Shown in pieces: positions 1 to 6,822 of a stretch of DNA of 18,745 bases. A program made the position numbers and the translations under genes. Under the pieces are notes generated by a model. The model was not told the origin of the DNA and did not search any database. It worked only from the letters and a program-made list of their open reading frames with translations. The first letter of the stretch is position 1. Every line of letters starts with the position of its first letter. This stretch comes from Deferribacteres bacterium (GTDB taxonomy: Bacteria > Nitrospirota > Thermodesulfovibrionia > UBA6902). The DNA lies in assembly GCA_030598625.1 (NCBI GenBank), contig JAUVPO010000006.1:1-18745 (forward strand), read 5' to 3'.

Positions 1-103
1 AAAAAACCATCAATTCAGGCAGTTAGCCGGTTGCGGAAATAAAGCTCCTTATCGGTCTTATACATATATTTAAGGATTCAATATATTTTCCCCTGATTCA
101 TTA

Positions 104-140
104 ATATCAGTTCCGGAATCGGGTTGCTCCGGTCTGATAT
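104..140 (-). terminator. Stem-loop just downstream of aspS, possible transcript end
   Basis: About 33 nt past the aspS stop codon the arms 104-117 and 128-140 pair (ATATCAG plus CCGGA on one side, TCCGG plus CTGATAT on the other). This gives 12 base pairs around a 10-nt loop with a small internal bulge. On the minus strand no U-tract follows, so it is not a textbook intrinsic terminator. It could protect a 3' end or act with Rho. The rest of 1-172 holds no gene that I can support. Confidence 0.35.
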
Positions 141-172
141 CAGTGGCCATCAATAACACAGGCAACGTATTT

Positions 173-1960
173 TCACTCCACAATGTCCAGCTTGATGCTT
201 AATTCCTTAAGCTGCCTGGCGTCAACTTTGGACGGGGCGTTGCTGAGGGGGCAGGCCGCCTTCTGGGTCTTCGGGAAAGCGATAACATCTCTAATTGACT
301 GGGCGCCTGCCATTATCATTACAAGCCGGTCAAGGCCGAGTGCGATTCCGCCGTGAGGGGGCGCGCCGTATTCCAGCGCCTCAAGAAGAAAACCGAATTT
401 CATATCAGCATCTTCCCTGCTGATATTTAAAAGCTGGAACATCCTGTCCTGCACGTCCTTTTTGTGGATACGGATGCTCCCACCGCCTATTTCATAACCG
501 TTAAGTACAAGGTCATACGACTCCGCCCTGATATCTTGTAGGTGCGATTCATGAATCGCCCCTATGTAGTCTGCCGCAAGGAATTTCTCCATGTCCTCTT
601 CCATCGGGCTTGTAAACGGATGGTGCATGGCCTCATACCGCTTTTCATCCTCGTTCCACTCAAAGAGAGGGAAGTCCGTTATCCATGCAAATTTATATAT
701 GCCGTCTTTAATTAAATCAAGCCGTTTGCCCATCTCGTTTCTTAGCCTTGAAAGGGCATCATTGACAATATCTGTTCTGTCCGCCACAAAGAGAAGGAGA
801 TCGCCCTCTTCCGCCTCAAACACATCAATAAGCGCCTTCAGGGTTTCTTCAGGGAAAAACTTCGCGATCGGGGATTCTATGCCTTTTTTGACCTTCATCC
901 ACGCAAGGCCTTTTGCGCCGAATCCCTGCACCTCTTTGGTAAGGTCGTCGAGGTCTTTCCTGGAATATTCCGCAAGTCCCTTTGCATTAAGCCCTTTTAC
1001 AACGCCTCCCGTTGAAAGGGTGTCGAGAAAGACCTTAAAAGATGTGTCCTTTATGATATCACTGACATTTTTCAGTTCAAGTCCAAATCTTAAATCAGGC
1101 TTGTCGCTGCCGTATCTATCCATGGCATCATTATATGTCAGTCTTTTAAACGGCTCCGCAATTTCCACGCCCATTGCATCATTGAACACCTTTTCAATCA
1201 TATCTTCGACAATCGCCATAATATCTTCTCTTTTTACAAAGGACATCTCCATGTCCACTTGCGTAAATTCCGGCTGCCTGTCGGCCCGCAGGTCTTCGTC
1301 CCTGAAGCACCTGACAATCTGATAATATCTTTCCAGGCCTGATACCATAAGTATCTGCTTGAATATCTGCGGCGACTGGGGCAGCGCAAAGAAATGGCCT
1401 GGATTGGTCCTGCTCGGCACAAGGTAGTCTCTTGCGCCTTCCGGCGTGCTTTTTGTAAGGACCGGCGTTTCTATATCCAAAAAACCGTGAGAATCGAGAT
1501 AGTTACGAAAGGCCTTCGCAGCCTTATGCCTGATAATAATATTCTGCAGTATTGTCGGCCTTCTGAGATCAAGATACCTGTGTTTGTACCTTAGAGACTC
1601 TGAGGCATCCGTTTCATCTTCAACCATAAAAGGCAAGGGCTTGCATTCATTAAGCACCTTTAATTTTTTTACAACCACCTCTACCTGCCCTGTGGCAATT
1701 GAGGGATTTACCGTGCCTTCAGGTCGTTCCCTGACCTCCCCTTCCACCTGGATAACGAATTCATTCCTTATCCTGTGCGCCGCTTTATGTATCTCCACAT
1801 CCACTTCGGGACTGAATACTACCTGTACAAGTCCACTTCTGTCTCTCAGATCAATAAACACAACTCCACCGTGGTCGCGCCATTTATTGGTCCATCCGAC
1901 CAGTTTTATGCCCGATCCTATTTCCTTTGTGCTTACTTCCCCGCATAAATGTGTTCTCAT
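173..1960 (-). CDS. aspS: Aspartyl-tRNA synthetase (bacterial type, probably non-discriminating Asp/Asn)
   Basis: Class II aminoacyl-tRNA synthetase that charges tRNA with aspartate in the cytoplasm. The 595 residues match the usual length of bacterial AspRS. The order is an N-terminal OB-fold anticodon-binding domain (about 1-110), the catalytic core with RYKHRYLDLRR, the motif 2 region RCFRDEDLRADRQPEFTQ, an inserted GAD domain (roughly 290-420), and motif 3 GIALGLDRL near the C terminus. His30 (in WRDHGG) and Gly82 (in RPEGTVN) correspond to H31/G83 of the Pseudomonas enzyme, residues linked to non-discriminating AspRS that also makes Asp-tRNA(Asn); E. coli has Leu and Lys there. That specificity is an inference. 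The ATG start is preceded by AGGGTGG at 9-nt spacing. The gene stands alone with its own promoter-like block upstream. Confidence 0.97.
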   Translation of the reverse strand: MRTHLCGEVSTKEIGSGIKLVGWTNKWRDHGGVVFIDLRDRSGLVQVVFSPEVDVEIHKAAHRIRNEFVIQVEGEVRERPEGTVNPSIATGQVEVVVKKLKVLNECKPLPFMVEDETDASESLRYKHRYLDLRRPTILQNIIIRHKAAKAFRNYLDSHGFLDIETPVLTKSTPEGARDYLVPSRTNPGHFFALPQSPQIFKQILMVSGLERYYQIVRCFRDEDLRADRQPEFTQVDMEMSFVKREDIMAIVEDMIEKVFNDAMGVEIAEPFKRLTYNDAMDRYGSDKPDLRFGLELKNVSDIIKDTSFKVFLDTLSTGGVVKGLNAKGLAEYSRKDLDDLTKEVQGFGAKGLAWMKVKKGIESPIAKFFPEETLKALIDVFEAEEGDLLLFVADRTDIVNDALSRLRNEMGKRLDLIKDGIYKFAWITDFPLFEWNEDEKRYEAMHHPFTSPMEEDMEKFLAADYIGAIHESHLQDIRAESYDLVLNGYEIGGGSIRIHKKDVQDRMFQLLNISREDADMKFGFLLEALEYGAPPHGGIALGLDRLVMIMAGAQSIRDVIAFPKTQKAACPLSNAPSKVDARQLKELSIKLDIVE

Positions 1961-1998
1961 GATCAGATTCCACCCTGTATTGACTGTATTTCGGATTA

Positions 1999-2043
1999 AT
2001 AAAACGACATTAATATTATCATAAACGCACTGTCTTTGCTACA
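1999..2043 (-). promoter_or_regulatory. Putative aspS promoter block (shared with rluB)
   Basis: On the minus strand TGTAGCAA (2036-2043) lies upstream of TATGATAATATTAATGTC. A -10-like TAATAT sits about 17 nt after TAGCAA, which would start the transcript about 43 nt before the aspS ATG. The 25-nt part at 1999-2023 matches 3175-3199, in front of rluB, at 23 of 25 positions. The -35 resemblance is weak, so the promoter reading rests mainly on the repetition and the position. Confidence 0.45.
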
Positions 2044-2066
2044 GCCCGGAAACAGACAGCTCACAT

Positions 2067-2123
2067 AGACAACCTGTCATGGATTCCAAACCTCCTTGCC
2101 AATATGACAATTTTCCTTGTCAT
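2067..2123. promoter_or_regulatory. Pair of TGACA/TGTCA dyads, candidate enhancer-binding-protein sites
   Basis: Two inverted repeats with the same half-site occur here: GACA-N3-TGTC at 2068-2078 and the 7-bp perfect dyad ATGACAA-N6-TTGTCAT at 2104-2123. Their centres are about 40 bp apart, near four helical turns. A further GGTCAT half-site lies at 2144-2149. They are about 95-135 bp upstream of the start expected from the sigma-54 promoter at 2184-2199, the usual distance for upstream activating sites of bacterial enhancer-binding proteins. They could instead be operators for the divergent aspS promoter. Confidence 0.4.
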
Positions 2124-2183
2124 TTCAGCAATATTCATTAACAGGTCATTTTATAACCATTGAATTTCAAAAGAAAACTTGAT

Positions 2184-2199
2184 TGGCATAAAGATTGCA
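2184..2199 (+). promoter_or_regulatory. Sigma-54 (RpoN) -24/-12 promoter
   Basis: TGGCATAAAGATTGCA matches the RpoN consensus TGGCAYR-N4-TTGCW at every defined position, with the GG and GC doublets at the required spacing. The predicted start near 2210 gives a leader of about 29 nt before the ATG at 2239. The only plus-strand gene it could serve is the small ORF at 2239-2340. Transcription from sigma-54 promoters always needs an ATP-dependent activator, and candidate activator sites lie upstream. Confidence 0.7.
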
Positions 2200-2238
2200 A
2201 TAATTTAATAAAATCTCTAAAACGAAAGGGTAAAATAA

Positions 2239-2340
2239 ATGAAAAAAGCAGCTAACATCATGAAATATTTATTCTCCACTATCTTTCTCGCTCTATTTGC
2301 TATCCTGAGCTATTTCATGTTTACTGGAGTTCAAATATAG
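2239..2340 (+). CDS. 33-residue single-TM microprotein under a sigma-54 promoter
   Basis: The ORF starts with MKKAANIMKYLF and ends in FTGVQI. After a positively charged start (three Lys in the first nine residues) it carries one hydrophobic stretch, about residues 10-29, long enough to cross the membrane once with the N terminus inside. A GAAAGGG ribosome-binding site lies 8 nt before the ATG (2224-2230). A perfect sigma-54 promoter sits 40 nt upstream of the start codon, the main reason to think it is real. It is the only plus-strand gene between two minus-strand genes, aspS and rluB, and converges on the latter. I recognise no family. Possible roles are a regulatory or assembly subunit of a membrane complex, or a small stress peptide; neither is shown. 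No clear terminator is visible in 2341-2419. Confidence 0.6.
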   Translation: MKKAANIMKYLFSTIFLALFAILSYFMFTGVQI

Positions 2341-2419
2341 ATTTTATTGTTTCCGACTGTGTGATTTTCAAAGAATGTTTTAGCAGGGGGATGTGTGTTA
2401 TAAATATTATCATGCCGGT

Positions 2420-3139
2420 CTAACCCCCGGTCTCCTTCTTCAGTTTCTCAACCTCTTCCCGCGTCAAATAACGATACTCTCCCGGCTTGAGCGCGCCGAG
2501 CTGCAGCCCGTTGATCCTTGTCCTTACCAGCTTTATTACCGAATGACCGACACGGTCAAGCATCCTCCTGACCTGCCTCTTCCTGCCTTCATGGATCGTA
2601 ATGTCTATCCATGAGTTGGCCTTGAGTTTTTTCACAATCCTGACCTTTGCGGGCGCGGTCATGCCGCCTTCGAGTCTGATACCTTTTTCAAGACTTGATA
2701 TATCCTTGTCTTCAAGAAAACCGTCTATCTTTACGTGGTAGGTCTTCGGTATCCTGTTTCTCGGATGCAGAATTGAATTCGCCAGATCTCCGTCATTTGT
2801 CAAAATCAACAGCCCTTCTGAATTAAAATCAAGCCGGCCGACAGGAAAAACCCTTGCCATTACGCGGCCGAGAAAATCCTTTACCGTCCGCCTTCTCTCG
2901 GCATCATACATTGCAGTAATACACTGGACAGGTTTGTTGAAAATCAGGTAGGTCTTTGCTTCCGCCCTGCTGATAAGCTTTCCTCTGACCTTGATATGGT
3001 CTTTCTCGAGGTCGGCCTTCATCCCCAGGACAGCGGGCCTGCCGTTTACCGTTACAGTTCCCTCAATTATCAGCTCCTCGGCTTTTCTTCTTGAGGCCAG
3101 GCCGCATTTTGAAATGATCTTTTGAAGCCGCTCTTCCAT
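2420..3139 (-). CDS. rluB: rRNA pseudouridine synthase, RluB/RsuA family
   Basis: Converts specific uridines in ribosomal RNA to pseudouridine. Residues 1-60 form an S4 RNA-binding domain (LQKIISKCGLASRRKAEELI is typical). The catalytic domain follows, with the family signature PVGRLDFNSEGLLILTNDGD, in which Asp104 is the nucleophile, and the later GRKRQVRRM segment. At 239 residues it has the common length of RluB-like enzymes. Family knowledge says RluB acts on 23S rRNA (U2605 in E. coli), whereas RsuA acts on 16S U516; the sequence alone does not fully separate the two, but RluB is the best label. The gene has no strong Shine-Dalgarno sequence and is preceded by the same promoter-like block as aspS. 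It is separate from the lipoprotein gene upstream by about 107 nt. Confidence 0.88.
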   Translation of the reverse strand: MEERLQKIISKCGLASRRKAEELIIEGTVTVNGRPAVLGMKADLEKDHIKVRGKLISRAEAKTYLIFNKPVQCITAMYDAERRRTVKDFLGRVMARVFPVGRLDFNSEGLLILTNDGDLANSILHPRNRIPKTYHVKIDGFLEDKDISSLEKGIRLEGGMTAPAKVRIVKKLKANSWIDITIHEGRKRQVRRMLDRVGHSVIKLVRTRINGLQLGALKPGEYRYLTREEVEKLKKETGG

Positions 3140-3174
3140 AATCTATTACTTAATATCATATGTTTTCAGTATTT

Positions 3175-3217
3175 ATAAAATGACATTAATAGTATCATAT
3201 ATACAGAACTTGCTACA
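3175..3217 (-). promoter_or_regulatory. Putative rluB promoter block (copy of the aspS block)
   Basis: On the minus strand TGTAGCAA (3210-3217) is followed by TATGATACTATTAATGTC, nearly the same as the block before aspS, with two fewer nucleotides between the halves. The block ends 36 nt before the rluB ATG, against 39 nt for aspS, so the placement is conserved as well as the sequence. A -10 element TACTAT would start transcription near 3178. Confidence 0.45.
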
Positions 3218-3218
3218 A

Positions 3219-3238
3219 TCAGCCTGTCCCATGGCTGA
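3219..3238 (-). terminator. Small hairpin after the lipoprotein operon
   Basis: TCAGCC and GGCTGA form a perfect 6-bp stem with an 8-nt loop, 8 nt beyond the stop codon of the lipoprotein gene that ends at 3247 and directly before the rluB promoter block. No run of U follows on the minus strand, so termination efficiency is doubtful. Confidence 0.3.
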
Positions 3239-3246
3239 CAGTTAAC

Positions 3247-4518
3247 TCAATACATCGATTCGAATAATACAAACCGGGTCTCCCCTGCCTTAAGGTTTAC
3301 AGTCTCAACGGCTTGCTTTCCCTGTCCACATTGGTTTATATAAACATCATATTCCCCCGCAGGCAGAAACCGGCGGACGACATATATCTCTCCAGGGAGT
3401 GTCCTCCAAGTCCTTGTGTCAGCCCTTTCAATGAAAATATTCGCGATGTTCAAAAGCGTCCTTGCCGTATCGTTTTCTGTTTGCCTGATCGCGGCCTGTT
3501 TTGCCACCGCCCTTGCCAGTGTTTTTGCGATAACCCTGCCCCTGCGGTCTTCCAGATTTTTTACGGCTATCTTGTTAATGTCTTCTACAAGTTCCGCCGC
3601 TGCCTCCCTCCGATGGGACCCCGACTGTAAAATTACCATACTGTCGCGGCATCGTGGAGGTTTTACATCATATATGGGGAAAGAAAGGGTGACAGGGCCG
3701 TCTTTAACAGGCACGATAATTTTACCGTCTCTTTTGACTGGCGACTTGCCGTTAAATTGGATAAATACTATCTTGCCAAGTCCTTTTGCCTCTCCCTGCC
3801 TCATCCATTTAACATTATTAAATTCCCGGGCAAAAGACCGGACTTCTTCTGACCTGCCCGTTGCCTCCGCGGTCCTGAAAAGGTCCTCTAAAACAATGCC
3901 GGGTAAAGGGGTGTTATAATTTTTCTTATAATCTTTAAAAATCTGCAACGCCTTGTAATAGTCTATATATGCGTCATCCAGATTATTGCCGGCCTCATAC
4001 ATGACACCGCTCAGGTATCTTGCAAAGGCATCTTCCTTGTAGACATTTTTTTTCTCATATTTGTCATTGATCACCGCAAGGTTTGCATCAAGCCGCCTGC
4101 ATTCGACAATGGCGTCATCGAGCTTTCCGAGCCGCACATAATTAATAGCGGAAAACAGGTTGATAAGCGCCTTTTCAAACTCCTCCCCGGCATAGGGGAC
4201 CGTGTAATCATTAAGCAGGAATGAGGCGGTCTCCTTTGTCAGACTCTTTGTCCATAAATCCTCTGCAAGGTCCTCAGCGCTATGGAAGTATCCGTTGCTT
4301 TCTTCATAATTACCGCACAGCATATTAATCATTGCGGAGTCCAGAAGGAAAAGGAGCCTCCTGTTTGAGCCGTAATCCTTCTCATGGTTTTTTATATATT
4401 CCACGGCAAGAGAGCAGTTGTCAGTCCTTATATGCTCATCCAGGACTTTATATTTCAGCCCGCCGGCACATCCGGAGAGGGTAAAGAGGGTAACTATGAA
4501 TGTAAAAAAAATCTTCAT
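3247..4518 (-). CDS. Lipoprotein with TPR-like repeats, COG3014-type
   Basis: The N terminus MKIFFTFIVTLFTLSGC is a lipoprotein signal peptide with lipobox LSGC, so Cys17 should be lipidated and the protein anchored in a membrane facing the periplasm. The first half (about 25-230) is helical, with alternating Leu/Ala/Tyr positions such as EKALINLFSAINYVRLGKLDDA and DAFARYLSGVMYEAGNNLDDAY, typical of TPR-like repeats used for protein contacts. The second half contains an AKTLARAVAKQAA segment and a C-terminal beta-rich part. It resembles the uncharacterised COG3014 family from memory of its pattern; no enzyme motif is visible. It starts 21 nt after the stop of the LpoB-type gene, so the two are probably cotranscribed and may work together at the cell wall. 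No good ribosome-binding site precedes the ATG. Confidence 0.75.
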   Translation of the reverse strand: MKIFFTFIVTLFTLSGCAGGLKYKVLDEHIRTDNCSLAVEYIKNHEKDYGSNRRLLFLLDSAMINMLCGNYEESNGYFHSAEDLAEDLWTKSLTKETASFLLNDYTVPYAGEEFEKALINLFSAINYVRLGKLDDAIVECRRLDANLAVINDKYEKKNVYKEDAFARYLSGVMYEAGNNLDDAYIDYYKALQIFKDYKKNYNTPLPGIVLEDLFRTAEATGRSEEVRSFAREFNNVKWMRQGEAKGLGKIVFIQFNGKSPVKRDGKIIVPVKDGPVTLSFPIYDVKPPRCRDSMVILQSGSHRREAAAELVEDINKIAVKNLEDRRGRVIAKTLARAVAKQAAIRQTENDTARTLLNIANIFIERADTRTWRTLPGEIYVVRRFLPAGEYDVYINQCGQGKQAVETVNLKAGETRFVLFESMY

Positions 4519-4539
4519 AGATGTGATAACTTCGGAAAT

Positions 4540-5136
4540 TTATAATTTTATTCGGGGACGCTTTATATACTTTTTTATCTTTTTATCACCTATCCATACC
4601 TTCCTGTGGGTTTCCATATCAATAAGTTCAAGGTTTACCTGATAAAAAACAACCGCCTTACCCTTGATCTTATCAATGATGCTGTTGATTGTACCCTGGA
4701 GCATAAAGTCGGCCCCGATTTCTTCGCGGTCGGATTTTGCGGTCGCCCTTGAAGAGTGCACTGCCTGCTCCTTCCGTTCCTCCCTTATCTCGTCTCTCTC
4801 CCCCTTGCTCGCGACAAAATCCACCTCGCCGGAGTTTATCAGCGCCCTCTCAAGATCCTTGACAAAGGTTTGCACATTAATATGTTCGTGGCTGCGGTTC
4901 CTGACGGTTCCCACAATGACCACAGGCAGATTCCCCTTATGTCCATTTATGAATTTCTTAAACCATGGGCGGCTTAACACGTCATCGATCATTTCCTCGG
5001 ATACGAGTCGTGAATCCGTATCATTCCACCTGCCGCTGAGGTCGATAACATCTTCCGTGTCCACCCTTTTGACCTCAGCGCATCCGCCCAGGATAAAACC
5101 GAGACATACAAGAATCAGCAGTATATTTTTCCCCAT
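4540..5136 (-). CDS. lpoB: LpoB-family lipoprotein (penicillin-binding protein activator)
   Basis: MGKNILLILVCLGFILGGC is a lipoprotein signal with lipobox ILGGC, placing Cys19 as the lipidated residue. The mature part begins with a short low-complexity linker and continues into an LpoB-like domain: LPVVIVGTVRNRSHEHIN, FVKDLERALINSGEVDFV and ADFMLQGTINSIID are characteristic. In E. coli LpoB reaches from the outer membrane to stimulate the peptidoglycan synthase PBP1b; no PBP gene lies in this window, so the partner is unknown. I chose the ATG at 5136 because AGGAGG lies 8-9 nt upstream; a TTG two codons earlier would put the start only 3 nt from that site. The mature protein is 180 residues. 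It leads a two-gene unit with the COG3014-type lipoprotein. Confidence 0.82.
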   Translation of the reverse strand: MGKNILLILVCLGFILGGCAEVKRVDTEDVIDLSGRWNDTDSRLVSEEMIDDVLSRPWFKKFINGHKGNLPVVIVGTVRNRSHEHINVQTFVKDLERALINSGEVDFVASKGERDEIREERKEQAVHSSRATAKSDREEIGADFMLQGTINSIIDKIKGKAVVFYQVNLELIDMETHRKVWIGDKKIKKYIKRPRIKL

Positions 5137-5250
5137 AATCAAACACCTCCTACTTTAATTTTTATGTTATCTTCCCATTTATTGGCTAAAGAATTCGAGT
5201 ACCCGGGGATTCAGATTTCAGAAACTTTTTCCAGGATAATGCTGTCATTG

Positions 5251-6798
5251 TTATTCCCACTCAATAGTTCCCGGGGGTTTTGAGCTTATATCGAACACGA
5301 CCCTGTTAACGCCTTTAACCTCATTGATTATCCTGTTTGAGATAATGCCGAGCACTTCGTAAGGTATCCTTGCCCAGTCAGCGGTCATTCCGTCAACACT
5401 GGTTACCGCCCGTACGGCAATAACGTTTTCATAAGTCCTCTCATCGCCCATTACCCCGACGGTCTTAATAGGCAGCAGCACCGCAAACGCCTGCCATATC
5501 TCGTTATAAAGTCCGGCCTTTTTAATCTCCTCAAGGACTATGGCATCCGCCTTGCGGAGTATATCGGCCCGCTGGGGAGTGACCTTATCAATAATTCTTA
5601 TTGCAAGACCGGGGCCGGGAAACGGATGGCGGTCAATGATCTCATCCGGCATGCCCATCTCCCTGCCGAGAGCCCTGACTTCGTCTTTAAAAAGCTCCCT
5701 GAGCGGTTCAATGAGTTTAAGCTTCATGTGCTTCAAAAGACCGCCCACATTATGATGGCTTTTTATTATGGCCGAAGGCCCCTTAAACGAGGTGCTCTCA
5801 ATTACATCAGGGTATAAGGTGCCTTGTGCAAGATATTTCACACCTTTTATTTTATTCGCCTCTTCTTCAAAGACACGTATGAATTCGTTTCCTATGATCT
5901 TCCTCTTTCTCTCAGGGTCTTTTACGCCTTTTAACTTTTTCAGAAATCTATCCGAGGCGTCCACACAGACAATATTCATATGGAAGTGTTTCTTCAGCAT
6001 GTTCTCTACCTTCTTTGCCTCGCCTTTCCTCAATACACCGTTATCAACAAATATGCATGAAAGCTGTTTTTTTATGGCCCTGTTCATTAAAACGGCTGTA
6101 ACCGCGGAATCTACCCCGCCGCTAATGGCGCATACAACGCCGTCTTTGCCGACCCTGTCCTTTATCTCTTTTGTCGTTGTTTCTATAAAGGATTTTATGG
6201 TCCATCCGGGCCTGCATTTACATATATCAAATATAAAGTTCCTTAATATCCTCGGACCGCGCTCCGTATGCGCTACTTCCGGGTGGAACTGCAGGGCATA
6301 AAACCTTCTTTTTTTATCAGCAATCGCTGCAATGGGTGAGTTATCGGTGTGGGCAATCGAAGCAAAGCCTTTTGGATACTTCTGAATCTTGTCGCCGTGG
6401 CTCATCCAGACTACGTTTCCGCGTTTAGCGGCAAAACCCTTAAACAGGTCCGAAGAGTCATCAATAATAAGCCCGGCCCGGCCATACTCCCTTTTGGCCG
6501 CCCTTCCCACCTTTCCGCCGAGGCAATGCGCCATAAGCTGCATGCCATAGCATATCCCAAGGACCGGCACAGCAAGATCGAAAATCTTCCTGTCCGGGAA
6601 AGGGGCATCTTTTGCGCTTACCCGCGAAGGCCCTCCTGAGAGGATTATGCCTTTCGGCGCAAACGCCTTGATCTGATCAATAGAAACGTTATAGGGTAAT
6701 ATTTCGGAATAGACCCTGTTTTCCCTGACCCTTCTCGCTATAAGCTGGGTATACTGGGAGCCGAAATCAAGCACAAGTATTTTTTCTTTGAAATCCAT
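5251..6798 (-). CDS. guaA: GMP synthase (glutamine-hydrolysing)
   Basis: Last step of guanine nucleotide synthesis: XMP plus ATP and glutamine gives GMP. Residues 1-195 are a class I glutamine amidotransferase with the triad Cys83 (GICYGMQ), His172 and Glu174 (FHPEV). The ATP pyrophosphatase domain follows with the P-loop SGGVDS at 226-231. The C-terminal GMP synthase dimerisation domain ends in FDISSKPPGTIEWE, the normal family ending. The length of 515 residues is standard. It begins 24 nt after the guaB stop, so the two are almost surely one operon and supply the consecutive IMP to XMP to GMP reactions. The ribosome-binding site is weak (CAGGT), as often in the second gene of a pair. Confidence 0.98.
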   Translation of the reverse strand: MDFKEKILVLDFGSQYTQLIARRVRENRVYSEILPYNVSIDQIKAFAPKGIILSGGPSRVSAKDAPFPDRKIFDLAVPVLGICYGMQLMAHCLGGKVGRAAKREYGRAGLIIDDSSDLFKGFAAKRGNVVWMSHGDKIQKYPKGFASIAHTDNSPIAAIADKKRRFYALQFHPEVAHTERGPRILRNFIFDICKCRPGWTIKSFIETTTKEIKDRVGKDGVVCAISGGVDSAVTAVLMNRAIKKQLSCIFVDNGVLRKGEAKKVENMLKKHFHMNIVCVDASDRFLKKLKGVKDPERKRKIIGNEFIRVFEEEANKIKGVKYLAQGTLYPDVIESTSFKGPSAIIKSHHNVGGLLKHMKLKLIEPLRELFKDEVRALGREMGMPDEIIDRHPFPGPGLAIRIIDKVTPQRADILRKADAIVLEEIKKAGLYNEIWQAFAVLLPIKTVGVMGDERTYENVIAVRAVTSVDGMTADWARIPYEVLGIISNRIINEVKGVNRVVFDISSKPPGTIEWE

Positions 6799-6822
6799 TA
6801 TTATATGACCTGTTATCTTCGA

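Noticed and set aside
1..172. Possible gene downstream of aspS.
   Set aside because: No frame with start signal and plausible peptide; only the stem-loop at 104-140 stands out.
5191..5213. Resemblance to a cloning-vector polylinker: GAATTCGAG joined to TACCCGGGGAT between the lpoB and guaA genes.
   Set aside because: The match lacks the CTCGG between the two parts and departs from GGATCC afterwards. No further vector sequence is visible on either side, and the flanks read as ordinary intergenic DNA. I regard it as chance, though checking raw reads across the site would settle it.
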